Shown in pieces: positions 7,852 through 15,593 of a stretch of DNA of 34,985 nucleotides. Below the pieces are notes generated by a model that did not search any database, was not told the DNA's origin, and saw only the letters and a list, made by a program, of their open reading frames with translations. The DNA comes from Tannerella sp. (lineage in GTDB: Bacteria > Bacteroidota > Bacteroidia > Bacteroidales > Tannerellaceae). Both the position numbers and the translations under genes were made by a program. Each line of letters begins with the position of its first letter. Within the stretch, counting starts at the first letter, position 1. The stretch covers positions 1 to 34,985 of the forward strand of contig JAIRMH010000203.1 of NCBI GenBank assembly GCA_031258835.1. Direction: 5' to 3'.

Positions 7852-8621
7852 AAGGATTGTTGATAAAATCTTGTCTATGTATAGTCTGTCCCACGCTATT
7901 TTTTGTTTCGTGCCGGAGTGGGAAAACATCGGATAATACAGGAAAACCGGTTGTTGTAGCAACGACCGGCTGGACGGCCGCCTATGCGGAAATGGCCGGC
8001 GCGGAAAATATTGTTGTGCTGGCGCCATTTGAAATGGCGCATCCTTCCGAATATGAATTGCGTCCCGGCGATATTTCCGTAATCGCGGATGCCAAAATTA
8101 TTGTTTATGCCGGATACGAAGTAATGACGGAACGATTGAGAAAAGGCCAGGATATTTCGCAGGATAAATTGTTACTTATAAACACAGATTATAGTTATGC
8201 GATCATCGAACAATCCGTAATGACGATTGCGGAAAAGCTGGGGACGGAAAATCTTGCTCGTGAAAATCTTCAAGATTTAAAACGTGCATACGATGAAGGA
8301 CGTGATGCTTTGCGGGAAAAGAACATGTTAGGGAAACCGGTGATGGCACATCGTTTTCAGTCTTCTGTCGTCAGGGAGCTGGGCTTAAATCCGCTTGTCC
8401 TGTTCGGCCCTTCATCGCCTGAAGCGGCGGAGATAGCGGCGGCATCCCGCGAACAGGTGTTTATGATCATTGACAATATTCATAATCCTGTAGGACAACC
8501 TTTCAGAGAAGTATTGCCAGACAGATCCTATGTGCAGCTACTAAATTTCCCGGGACGTGAAGATACGAGGACGTTGGCGGATGTAGTTCGCTATAATGTT
8601 TCGCAACTCATCTCAGAGTAA
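7848..8621 (+). CDS. metal-binding lipoprotein of the ABC transporter (ZnuA/TroA-like)
   Basis: 257 residues, starting at the ATGA overlap with the permease. A lipoprotein signal ends in FVSC (Cys22), so it is membrane-anchored. The body follows the cluster A-I (ZnuA/TroA) two-lobe layout: VVVATTGWTAAYAEMAG, then MAHPSEYELRPGDI with His65, a long connecting helix (about 120-160), VMAHRFQS with His168, and IIDNIHNPVGQPF with His212. These three His are the likely metal ligands. The first sits in an H-P-S-E-Y-E context like the conserved first ligand of the family. There is no His-rich charged loop of the kind seen in zinc-specific ZnuA. It ends the operon; kdsA follows in convergent orientation with an 86-bp gap holding no convincing terminator. 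Confidence 0.83.
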   Translation: MKGLLIKSCLCIVCPTLFFVSCRSGKTSDNTGKPVVVATTGWTAAYAEMAGAENIVVLAPFEMAHPSEYELRPGDISVIADAKIIVYAGYEVMTERLRKGQDISQDKLLLINTDYSYAIIEQSVMTIAEKLGTENLARENLQDLKRAYDEGRDALREKNMLGKPVMAHRFQSSVVRELGLNPLVLFGPSSPEAAEIAAASREQVFMIIDNIHNPVGQPFREVLPDRSYVQLLNFPGREDTRTLADVVRYNVSQLISE

Positions 8622-8707
8622 CGGGATCTTGTTTGTTTTATTCATGCAAAAGTTCATGTGCATGGATATGTTTTCGGTCTGTAGGAAGTACCTGTATGCC
8701 TTTGTTT

Positions 8708-9508
8708 TTATCTTACGGCATCTCTTATGCGAATTAATTTTGTGAGCAAATCTTCTAACCGGTCTAATGGCAGCATGTTCGTAGCGTCGGATTTTGCTTT
8801 CAGCGGTTCGGGATGCGTTTCGATAAATAAGCCGTCCGTTCCTACGGCAACGGCTGCTTTTGCTATGGTTTCGATAAGTTCCGGCAGTCCGCCGGATATG
8901 CCGGATGTCTGGTTTGGCTGTTGCAGGGAATGAGTGATATCGGTTACGACAGGGAACCCGAATTTCTTCATTTGCGGGATACTGCGGAAATCTACCACCA
9001 AATCCGTATATCCGAATGTAGATCCCCTTTCCGTGAGTATCACATTCGGATTGCCGGAATCCTCTACTTTTCGTGCAGCAAACTGCATTGATTCGGGAGC
9101 GAGGAACTGTCCTTTTTTGATGTTTACAATCTTGCCCGTTTTCGCTGCGGCAGCCAGCAAGTCGGTTTGCCGGCATAGAAATGCAGGGATCTGCAGTATG
9201 TCGACATATTCGGCGGCGATATCGGCTTCTGTTGTTTCGTGTATGTCTGTTACGGTAGGAATACCTAATGTCTCATGTACTTTGAGTAATATTTTTAAGG
9301 CTTTTTCGTCGCCGATTCCGGTGAAGGAGTCGATGCGCGAACGATTAGCTTTCCGGTATGACCCCTTAAAAACATAAGGGATGTTCAGTTTTTCGGTTAT
9401 ACCGGCAATGCGTTCCGCAATATGTAATGCCATATCTTCATCTTCGATGACACAGGGGCCGGCCAACAAAAAGAAGTTTCTCGTGCGTGTTAAATCTTTT
9501 ATTGTCAT
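8708..9508 (-). CDS. kdsA: 3-deoxy-8-phosphooctulonate synthase (KdsA)
   Basis: 266 residues. It condenses phosphoenolpyruvate with arabinose 5-phosphate to give KDO 8-phosphate, the committed step for the inner-core sugar of lipopolysaccharide, in the cytosol. Recognisable segments are LLAGPCVIEDEDMA, FKGSYRKANRSR, GIPTVTDIHE, LQIPAFLCRQTDLL, NIKKGQFLAPESM, LTERGSTFGY, VVTDITHSLQQP and FIETHPEP. The AGPCVIE start region and the K-x-S-x-x-K substrate pocket are intact. It lies 4 bp downstream of miaA on the same strand, so it is read from the miaA promoter. Confidence 0.96.
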   Translation of the reverse strand: MTIKDLTRTRNFFLLAGPCVIEDEDMALHIAERIAGITEKLNIPYVFKGSYRKANRSRIDSFTGIGDEKALKILLKVHETLGIPTVTDIHETTEADIAAEYVDILQIPAFLCRQTDLLAAAAKTGKIVNIKKGQFLAPESMQFAARKVEDSGNPNVILTERGSTFGYTDLVVDFRSIPQMKKFGFPVVTDITHSLQQPNQTSGISGGLPELIETIAKAAVAVGTDGLFIETHPEPLKAKSDATNMLPLDRLEDLLTKLIRIRDAVR

Positions 9509-9512
9509 AGTT

Positions 9513-10436
9513 TTATTTTGTTTTATTCATTATCTCTATCGTTTTTCTTATTTTTTCTTCTGTTGGAACAGAGGCGTCTATCCAATGGATTGTGAATCCT
9601 CTCCGTTCCATTCCGCGAAACCATGTCATCTGTCTTTTGGCAAACTGATGGATGGCAATTTCCAGTTGACTTACCATTTCATCGTAAGTCAGTTTCTCTA
9701 ATATGTACAAAGTCAGGTATTTGTATTCTAATCCGTAATAAATCAGGTCGTCCGGATGTATACCGGAATCAAGGAGTGCGCGAATCTCGTCGATCATACC
9801 AGCCGCTAACCGGCTGCGTAAGCGCCGGGATATCCTTTCGCGTCGCAGTCCGCGATCAATATCAATACCTATGATAAGACTGTTTACAGGTTCGAACTCG
9901 TTTTTACCGGGAGATACCCCTTTATAGTGCGCTTCAATTTCGATAGCTCGAATGGCGCGTTGGGCGCTATCGACATCAGTTTTGTTGTGCAGAACCTTGT
10001 ACGATGCAAGTATTTCCTTCAGTTCCCCAAGTGATTTCCCGCTTAGCGATTTACGGAGTTCGGGGTTAGGGGGAACATCCGGAAGGTTGTAGCCTTTCAG
10101 GATAGCTTCAATATACATGCCGGTTCCCCCACATAATACCGGTATTTTTTCTTCGTCTCTCAACCGATGAAAAGTGTCGAAAAAATCATGCTGATATTTA
10201 AAAACACTGTACTTTGTTCCCGGTTCGCAAATATCAATCAAATGATAAGGGATTTTTATTCCGTTAATCGTATAATCATCAAGGTCTTTTCCCGTTCCGA
10301 TATCCATGCGGCGGTAAACTTGTCTCGAATCGGCGCTTATAATTTCCGTATTCAGACATTTAGCCAACGCTACGGCAAACGTAGTCTTTCCACATGCCGT
10401 AGGTCCTAAAACAGTAATAAGTTGATATTTTCCCAT
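9513..10436 (-). CDS. miaA: tRNA dimethylallyltransferase (MiaA)
   Basis: 307 residues. It transfers a dimethylallyl group to A37 of tRNAs that read codons starting with U. Seen: P-loop GPTACGKTTFA (11-21), SADSRQVYRRMDIGTGK, YHLIDI, GGTGMYIEA, and the C-terminal QLEIAIHQFAKRQMTWFRG that contacts the tRNA. The ATG lies just downstream of a near-perfect promoter, so the transcript should be almost leaderless. kdsA follows 4 bp later in the same operon. Confidence 0.95.
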   Translation of the reverse strand: MGKYQLITVLGPTACGKTTFAVALAKCLNTEIISADSRQVYRRMDIGTGKDLDDYTINGIKIPYHLIDICEPGTKYSVFKYQHDFFDTFHRLRDEEKIPVLCGGTGMYIEAILKGYNLPDVPPNPELRKSLSGKSLGELKEILASYKVLHNKTDVDSAQRAIRAIEIEAHYKGVSPGKNEFEPVNSLIIGIDIDRGLRRERISRRLRSRLAAGMIDEIRALLDSGIHPDDLIYYGLEYKYLTLYILEKLTYDEMVSQLEIAIHQFAKRQMTWFRGMERRGFTIHWIDASVPTEEKIRKTIEIMNKTK

Positions 10437-10443
10437 CGGGGAA

Positions 10444-10474
10444 CAAAATTAGTGTAAATTGAGCGCAATACAAA
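10444..10474 (-). promoter_or_regulatory. miaA-kdsA promoter
   Basis: Read on the minus strand: TTTG at 10474-10471, a 19-nt spacer, then TAATTTTG at 10451-10444. This is a full match to the Bacteroidota -33/-7 consensus. The miaA ATG follows within 8 bp of the -7 box. Confidence 0.65.
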
Positions 10475-10477
10475 ATA

Positions 10478-10513
10478 AAAGCAGACTTGCCGCATTATGA
10501 GAGAAGTCTGCTT
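10478..10513 (-). terminator. Rho-independent terminator between the small ORF and miaA
   Basis: 10-bp perfect stem AAGCAGACTT / AAGTCTGCTT (10479-10488 with 10504-10513), 15-nt loop, then a T-rich run (TTATTTTG) on the minus strand. It would end transcription of the small minus-strand gene upstream of miaA. Confidence 0.6.
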
Positions 10514-10520
10514 GGTTATT

Positions 10521-10742
10521 TCAGAAGAACATATTATAATTGGCAAAAAAACGATTTTTCTTCTTTTCTTTCATTATTACGACATCATGTTCTTCTTCCT
10601 TAATATTTTGGCCATTTACATTCTGGCCTTCACAATAAATTTCCTGATGCGGATGCGTTCTGAAATCTGCATCAATTTTTTCCGTGATGTTTCCGGAAAA
10701 AATACTCCTTCTTTTTAATAGTTTATCCATGACTTCCGACAT
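10521..10742 (-). CDS. small hypothetical protein
   Basis: 73 codons, not recognised. The product is charged and soluble (MDKLLKRRSIFSGNITEKI, then EEEHDVVIMKEKKKNRFF) with no signal peptide or membrane segment. It is supported by a good terminator 8 bp past its stop on the same strand and by protein-like composition. There is no promoter consensus or SD, and an internal ATG at codon 5 is an equally good start. The opposite-strand ORF over the same bases is hydrophobic and less convincing. Treat it as a possible gene only. Confidence 0.4.
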   Translation of the reverse strand: MSEVMDKLLKRRSIFSGNITEKIDADFRTHPHQEIYCEGQNVNGQNIKEEEHDVVIMKEKKKNRFFANYNMFF

Positions 10743-10973
10743 TTAATAATTGAACCTGCATTTATGTAAAATATATCGCATGTATTAATATGCCGTAAAT
10801 ATAAGCTAGAAAAACCGGAATTGTTTTTTCAGGAAGAATCATTTATGAAATATTAACTATGTACACGTATGGGGAAGTATTCCCAATGCGATGTCTACAC
10901 AGCCATTTGTCGAAATGCGCATCCAACTACATCTCCGTCTTCCTGAACTTTGGTATCTCCCGATAGATAAACA

Positions 10974-11702
10974 TCATTCAATAGAGGCGTCATCTTTCAT
11001 GTTGTGAAAGACGTTCTGGACATCGTCGTCATCTTCAATTTTTTCTATTAGTTTTTCAATTGTTTCGCGTTGTTCCGGCGTTATCTCTTTTACATCGTTC
11101 GGTATGCGGACGAACTCGCTTGACGTAATCTCGTATCCGTTGTCTTCGAGGTATTTCTGTATTGCCGAGTTTTGAGCAAAATCTCCATACAGGATAATTT
11201 CGTCTTCGTCCTCTTCTACTTCGTCCACGCCGTAATCGATGAGTTCGAGTTCGAGGTCTTCTAAGAGTAGCCCTTCTTTTTTGACGATATGAAACACGCA
11301 TTTATGGTCAAACAGGAACTCCAGCGAGCCGGATGTGCCGAGTGATCCGCCATGTTTATTGAAATAGCTGCGTATGTTTGCCACTGTGCGGGTGGTATTA
11401 TCGGTTGCCGTCTCCACGAAAATGGCGACGCCATGCGGTCCGTATCCTTCGTAATTCATTTCCTTATAGTCTGTGAAATCTTTGGATGTCGCTTTTTTTA
11501 TGGCGCGCTCCACATTATCTTTCGGCATATTTTCCTTTTTTGCCGTTTGCATCAGCACGCGTAAACGAGGATTTGTTTCAGGATCAGGGCCGCCCGATTT
11601 TACGGCAATCGTTATTTCTTTCCCTAATTTAGTAAAGACACGGGCCATGTTACCCCAACGTTTCAACTTTCTTGCTTTTCTATATTCAAACGCTCTTCCC
11701 AT
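10974..11702 (-). CDS. yebC: YebC/PmpR family protein
   Basis: 242 residues, normal for the family. It begins MGRAFEYRKARKLKRWGNMARVFTKLGKEI, the N-terminal helical domain, followed by GPDPETNPRLR, NMPKDNVERAIKKA, YEGYGPHGVAIFVE and TATDNTTRTVANIR, with an acidic C-terminus (EEDEDEIILYG, EDDDDVQNVFHNMK). Members were long called transcription regulators; newer work links YebC-type proteins to relief of ribosome stalling. Which applies here cannot be told. The gene lies 50 bp after pheT with no promoter or terminator in between, so the two are likely one operon. Confidence 0.93.
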   Translation of the reverse strand: MGRAFEYRKARKLKRWGNMARVFTKLGKEITIAVKSGGPDPETNPRLRVLMQTAKKENMPKDNVERAIKKATSKDFTDYKEMNYEGYGPHGVAIFVETATDNTTRTVANIRSYFNKHGGSLGTSGSLEFLFDHKCVFHIVKKEGLLLEDLELELIDYGVDEVEEDEDEIILYGDFAQNSAIQKYLEDNGYEITSSEFVRIPNDVKEITPEQRETIEKLIEKIEDDDDVQNVFHNMKDDASIE

Positions 11703-11752
11703 AAATAATATGATATATGATTGTAATCTTTAAATGTTTATTTTCTCTGTGT

Positions 11753-14215
11753 TTATCTTAATTGTGCTCCGAGTTTTTCTTCCAGTTTTTTTTGTATTTT
11801 CGACATAATGGCATCTATTTCTCTGTCGTTGAGTGTTTTTTCCCTGTCTTGCAAACAAAAACTTACTGCGTAAGATTTTTTGCCGGGTGTCAGGTTTTTG
11901 CCTTCGTATACGTCGAATAATATCACATCTTTCAACAGTTTGCGTTCGCTTTCCCAAGCGATTTTCTTTATGTCGGCAAACGTGACGTTCTTATCGATCA
12001 ATAAGGCAAGATCTCTTTTGGCCTCTGGGAATTTCGGGATATCGCCAGATGTAATCCGGAGCTTTTTCGATTCTCTAATTAATACATTCCACGAAAGTTC
12101 TGCAAAAAAGACATCATTTTCGATATCCATACTTTTCAGTATTTTACGTCCGACAATTCCGAATGTTCCTATATTATGTCCCGACGGCGTTGCGATGATC
12201 ATCCCCGGGCTGTAGATGTCGTTATCGGAATTATCCCATACAAGTTTCTCCACATTTATACCCAATCGCCGCATGATGTTTTCGATGTGCGCTTTGAGTT
12301 CAAAAACAGATGTTTTTTCGTTTGGATGCGTCCAATTATTTTCGGTACGGTTGCCGGAGATCCATAACCCAAGGCGATAGTCTTCTTTATATACCGAAAG
12401 GGCTTCCCCTTCTTTCCGGCGCTCCTCATTGCATGTATAGCAATTTCCAAATTCAAAGAAACGGATGTTCCTGTTCTTGTGTTTTATGTTAAACTCCACA
12501 CTTTGAAGTCCGCCGAAAAGCAATGTCTGGCGCATGACATTAAGATCAGCGCTCAAAGGATTTCTGAGCATCACGCAGTTTGCCGCAGGATATGCCGAAA
12601 GATCGTCATAATATGCTGAACGTGTCAGGGAATTGTTTAGTATCTCGTTAAAACCGGCTCCGCATAGCTGTTCGGAGATAAGGTTTTCCAACTTATAGCT
12701 TTTGTCTGTCGGCGTCTGGTAACTTAGCGTCGAACGGATATGATCGCTAAATTCAATATTGTTGTATCCATAGATACGCAGTATATCCTCGATGACGTCT
12801 ACCTCACGTCGTACATCGTACCGGTAAACAGGGACGCGCAAAGACAAACCCTCCGGCGTTTCCGATGCTATCTCAATCTCTAACGATGACAAGATGCTTT
12901 TTATCGTATCAGACGGAATTTCCTTGCCGGCCAGCGCGTTTATCTTTTTATAAGCGATATTCACATTGAACGGTTCTATTTTAACGGGATAAACATCTTG
13001 AATCTCCCCGGTTATTTTTCCTCCGGCAAGCTCCTGTATTAATAGCGCGGCGCGTTTAAGGACGTAAATAGTCCCGTTGGGATCAAGCCCGCGTTCGAAA
13101 CGGAAAGAAGAATCGGTGTTGAGACCGAAGCGGCGCGCCGTCTTACGTATCCATGTTGGATTGAAACATGCTGATTCAAGGAACACATCTTTCGTGTTTT
13201 CCGTAACGCCGGAATCGAGGCCGCCGAACACGCCGCCGATACACATCGGTTCGTCGACATTGCAAATCATCAGATCCTGGTTGGTCAGCGTTCGCTCGAC
13301 GTTGTCGAGCGTAACAAATTTCGTGCCTTCGGATACCGTACCAACGACTACTTTGCCGCCTTTTATTTTTTCGGCGTCAAAAGCATGTAGCGGTTGTCCC
13401 AGTTCGTGCAAAACGTAATTTGTGATGTCTACTACATTATTTATCGGGCGTAATCCGATCGCCGTTAAACGGTTTTTCATCCAGTCCGGGCTTTCTTTGA
13501 CAGTAACCCCTTTGATTGTTACTCCCGAATAGCGGATACAGGCTTCGGCGTTTTTCACTTCTACGGAAATCGCCGGCGATGGGTCGTCGATATGGAACGC
13601 ATCAACAGACGGCTTTTTAAACTCATAGCGTTTTCCCGCCTGTTTAAGGTATGCCGCCAGATCGCGCGCTACACCGATATGCGATGCGCCGTCAATGCGG
13701 TTGGGGGTGATATCCGTTTCGAGGACAAAATCATTTTCTATTTTATAATATTCCTTTGCCGGCGTACCGACCGGCACATCGTCCGGGAGTATAATAATGC
13801 CGGAATGATCTGTTCCGATGCCTATCTCATCTTCAGCACAAATCATGCCGAAGGATTCGTGTCCGCGGATTTTGCTTTTTTTGATTTTAATTTCTTTATC
13901 GCCATCGTATAAGGTTGTTCCTACTGTAGCGACAATCACTTTTTGACCGGCAGCGACATTCGGAGCGCCGCATACAATATGCAATGGTTCACCTGCGCCG
14001 ATGTTTACGGTAGTAAGGTGGAGGTGGTCGGAATCAGGGTGTTCCGTACAAGTCAGCACTTCGCCTGCGACTAATCCTTCGAGACCGCCTTTGACCGTCT
14101 GTATCTCTTCTATAGCGCCTGTTTCCAGACCTGTCGAAGTGAGCGCTGATGCCGTTTCGCCGGGGTTCATGTCGAATGACAGATAATCCCTCAACCAATT
14201 AAAAGATATATTCAT
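11753..14215 (-). CDS. pheT: phenylalanine--tRNA ligase beta subunit (PheT)
   Basis: I start at the ATG at 14215 (MNISFNWLRDYLSFDM), which begins exactly like bacterial PheT; 12 further upstream codons are in frame but unnecessary. This gives 820 residues, usual for Bacteroidota. Domain order: an OB-fold tRNA-binding module (about 38-150, with LVAGEVLTC, HPDSDHLHLTTV, VCGAPNVAAGQKV), B3/B4 editing domain, B5 domain (about 400-480), a catalytic-like core, and a C-terminal FDX-ACB anticodon-binding domain (about 725-820, FPEAKRDLALLID, GKNLTPGKKSYAVSF). It pairs with PheS, encoded elsewhere, to charge tRNA-Phe. Confidence 0.96.
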   Translation of the reverse strand: MNISFNWLRDYLSFDMNPGETASALTSTGLETGAIEEIQTVKGGLEGLVAGEVLTCTEHPDSDHLHLTTVNIGAGEPLHIVCGAPNVAAGQKVIVATVGTTLYDGDKEIKIKKSKIRGHESFGMICAEDEIGIGTDHSGIIILPDDVPVGTPAKEYYKIENDFVLETDITPNRIDGASHIGVARDLAAYLKQAGKRYEFKKPSVDAFHIDDPSPAISVEVKNAEACIRYSGVTIKGVTVKESPDWMKNRLTAIGLRPINNVVDITNYVLHELGQPLHAFDAEKIKGGKVVVGTVSEGTKFVTLDNVERTLTNQDLMICNVDEPMCIGGVFGGLDSGVTENTKDVFLESACFNPTWIRKTARRFGLNTDSSFRFERGLDPNGTIYVLKRAALLIQELAGGKITGEIQDVYPVKIEPFNVNIAYKKINALAGKEIPSDTIKSILSSLEIEIASETPEGLSLRVPVYRYDVRREVDVIEDILRIYGYNNIEFSDHIRSTLSYQTPTDKSYKLENLISEQLCGAGFNEILNNSLTRSAYYDDLSAYPAANCVMLRNPLSADLNVMRQTLLFGGLQSVEFNIKHKNRNIRFFEFGNCYTCNEERRKEGEALSVYKEDYRLGLWISGNRTENNWTHPNEKTSVFELKAHIENIMRRLGINVEKLVWDNSDNDIYSPGMIIATPSGHNIGTFGIVGRKILKSMDIENDVFFAELSWNVLIRESKKLRITSGDIPKFPEAKRDLALLIDKNVTFADIKKIAWESERKLLKDVILFDVYEGKNLTPGKKSYAVSFCLQDREKTLNDREIDAIMSKIQKKLEEKLGAQLR

Positions 14216-14248
14216 CGTTTTGTATATAATTTGCGTTAAATTGACCCG

Positions 14249-14256
14249 CAAAAGTA
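14249..14256 (-). promoter_or_regulatory. -7 box of the pheT promoter
   Basis: Minus-strand TACTTTTG matches TAnnTTTG and lies 33 bp before the pheT ATG. No good TTTG is found 19-21 nt further upstream. Confidence 0.4.
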
Positions 14257-14326
14257 TAAAAAAAAAGTTATATAGCGATGGATAGGATTGTGTTTTTTTA
14301 CGGATGCATTTTCAGACTATCCGGTT

Positions 14327-15016
14327 TTAATCATCGATGCCATGTCTTTTCATGCCGATTGTCACCTCTTTTGATACTTTGAAATTCCTTAAATCCTGAC
14401 GTATTTGCCTTCGTTCGCGTTCGGTAAGGCCTTTTGAGGGTATCACTCCTGCGTCATAATAATTTTTATATGCGATGGCATGTTTGGAGTTATACGCTTT
14501 TCTTCTGTATGACGGGCTGAACGCCATGCTTAAAAGATGGTTGAAGTTCATTCCGCCGATGCCGCCGGTTGTGCTTGATACATAGAGGCCTCTTCGGGCT
14601 TCGGGAGGTAGAAATGACGCAAGGCTCTCCTGTTCTTCGGCGGAAAGTAAACAAGTCATACTTGCATTTATCGAATCAACCTTATTCATATATAATACGT
14701 ACAGCGCAAAAACAGCCGGAGGCATAGAGTAGGGGTCAACACTTTGAATTCGAACGGAATCAGGTCTCCCTACATTGTCGAAATCCTTCAATATATCGAC
14801 TTTATCTACCTCGTTTTCAGAATTTTTCATCCATGGCGGCACTATTAAACGCCCTTCTTCGATCGCTTTTTTTGTATCTTCATTTATTTTGATTTCTCCA
14901 TTGCCTTCAATGACACTTCTAAGCCATACCGAATCTTCTTTGCTCCAGTTCTGAGCGCTCATCCATCCGTTTACTGCTATTGCCAAGAAGCAGAATATCA
15001 TAATTCTTTTTGACAT
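14327..15016 (-). CDS. DUF4858-type secreted protein
   Basis: Start chosen at the ATG at 15016, which begins a clear signal peptide (MSKRIMIFCFLAIAVNGWMSAQ, cleavage likely after SAQ); the longer ORF start at 15049 adds a charged leader. The mature protein of about 207 residues looks like the Bacteroidales family DUF4858, and I rank that as likely rather than certain. Seen: WSKEDSVWLRSVIEG, EEGRLIVPPWMKN, a VDPYSMPPAVFALY segment, and a basic C-terminus LTERERRQIRQDLRNFKVS. No catalytic motif is visible. It has its own promoter, divergent from the cobalamin-riboswitch operon. Function unknown; exported to the periplasm or surface. Confidence 0.65.
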   Translation of the reverse strand: MSKRIMIFCFLAIAVNGWMSAQNWSKEDSVWLRSVIEGNGEIKINEDTKKAIEEGRLIVPPWMKNSENEVDKVDILKDFDNVGRPDSVRIQSVDPYSMPPAVFALYVLYMNKVDSINASMTCLLSAEEQESLASFLPPEARRGLYVSSTTGGIGGMNFNHLLSMAFSPSYRRKAYNSKHAIAYKNYYDAGVIPSKGLTERERRQIRQDLRNFKVSKEVTIGMKRHGIDD

Positions 15017-15046
15017 ATCCCTTTGTTTTAAATTTTTAGATGACGA

Positions 15047-15078
15047 CAAAGATAACCGGTTTTATCGGATCATGCAAC
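15047..15078 (-). promoter_or_regulatory. promoter of the DUF4858 gene
   Basis: Minus strand: GTTG (15078-15075), a 20-nt spacer, then TATCTTTG (15054-15047), close to the Bacteroidota consensus, 31 bp before the ATG. Confidence 0.5.
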
Positions 15079-15147
15079 TTTCACAAATGAAATTTTAATG
15101 GAATAAAAATTCAGCGTTTATTTGGATTATTTCCGATAGATTTTCAT

Positions 15148-15155
15148 TATCTTTG
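15148..15155 (+). promoter_or_regulatory. -7 box of the riboswitch operon promoter
   Basis: TATCTTTG, an exact -7 match, placed just ahead of the cobalamin riboswitch. A TTTG lies at 15121-15124 with a 23-nt spacer, slightly longer than usual. Confidence 0.5.
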
Positions 15156-15162
15156 TCGCGAT

Positions 15163-15389
15163 TTTGGTGATGCTATTCCTATCCGGAAGACGCATTGAAA
15201 AGGGAATCAGGTGCAAATCCTGAACAGGCCCGCTGCTGTAAGCTCTTTTTCAATTACATCTTGTTTTTGAAAAAAACGGCGAAATAGATCCGTAGCCACT
15301 GAGAAATCGGGAAGGCGTTTCGTTCGAGAGTAAGTCAGAAGACCTGCCGAAATCATAGATGAGTTTGAAGCTTTCGAGGAATAAAGCTT
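15163..15389 (+). ncRNA. cobalamin (B12) riboswitch
   Basis: The conserved cobalamin aptamer core is readable in order: GGGAATCAGGTGCAAATCC, then TGAACAGGCCCGCTGCTGT, the B12-box region AGCCACTG, GGGAAGGCG, and GTAAGTCAGAAGACCTGCC. A perfect 7-bp hairpin AAGCTTT / AAAGCTT with loop CGAGGAAT (15368-15389) follows directly. By position it is a candidate for the kissing-loop (P13/L13) expression hairpin; that is an inference. No T-tract follows, so control is more likely at translation or mRNA access than by intrinsic termination. Adenosyl- or methylcobalamin binding would lower expression of the surface-protein operon downstream. The 5' boundary is approximate. Confidence 0.93.
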
Positions 15390-15582
15390 GAGACAAACCA
15401 ATACAGGATTTTTCGGATTCCTGTCTACGTTTATCCCAATCATTATTTTTGAAGGTTGTTTAATTGCTGGTGTTTGTCTGTGCTTCACGGCTTGCCGCAA
15501 AGAACCGGAAATCGAATCCGATTGCCGAAAAATTCATTGCCCCGACGGGTGGGGGTCGTTAAATTATACGGATATAATTTAA
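15388..15582 (+). CDS. possible small lipoprotein or leader between riboswitch and operon
   Basis: A 64-codon frame starting at TTG with no internal ATG. It has a long hydrophobic stretch (FLSTFIPIIIFEGCLIAGVC) ending in a lipobox-like CLCFTAC followed by RKEPEIESDC, the pattern of a Bacteroidales lipoprotein. Against it: the TTG start overlaps the last bases of the riboswitch hairpin, there is no SD, and the segment is short. It could be a remnant of a lipoprotein gene that once followed the riboswitch, or simply untranslated leader. Its stop lies 11 bp before the first clear gene of the operon. Confidence 0.3.
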   Translation: MRQTNTGFFGFLSTFIPIIIFEGCLIAGVCLCFTACRKEPEIESDCRKIHCPDGWGSLNYTDII

Positions 15583-15593
15583 AACGATATAAA

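Noticed and set aside
8622-8707. Possible bidirectional terminator between the metal transporter and kdsA
   Set aside because: Only short stems (CATGCA / TGCATG) without a proper T-run; not good enough to call.
10497-10718. Plus-strand hydrophobic ORF of 73 codons
   Set aside because: Begins inside the terminator hairpin and overlaps the more protein-like minus-strand ORF; hydrophobicity follows from the AT-rich complement.
10898-10985. Short minus-strand frame after yebC reading like protein (DVYLSGDTKVQEDGDVVG and CAFRQMAV)
   Set aside because: About 26 codons, TTG start overlapping the yebC stop, no SD and no recognisable family; could be a gene remnant but cannot be supported.
14285-14326. 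CGGAT / ATCCG hairpin downstream of the DUF4858 gene
   Set aside because: Five-bp stem and no T-tract in the direction of transcription.
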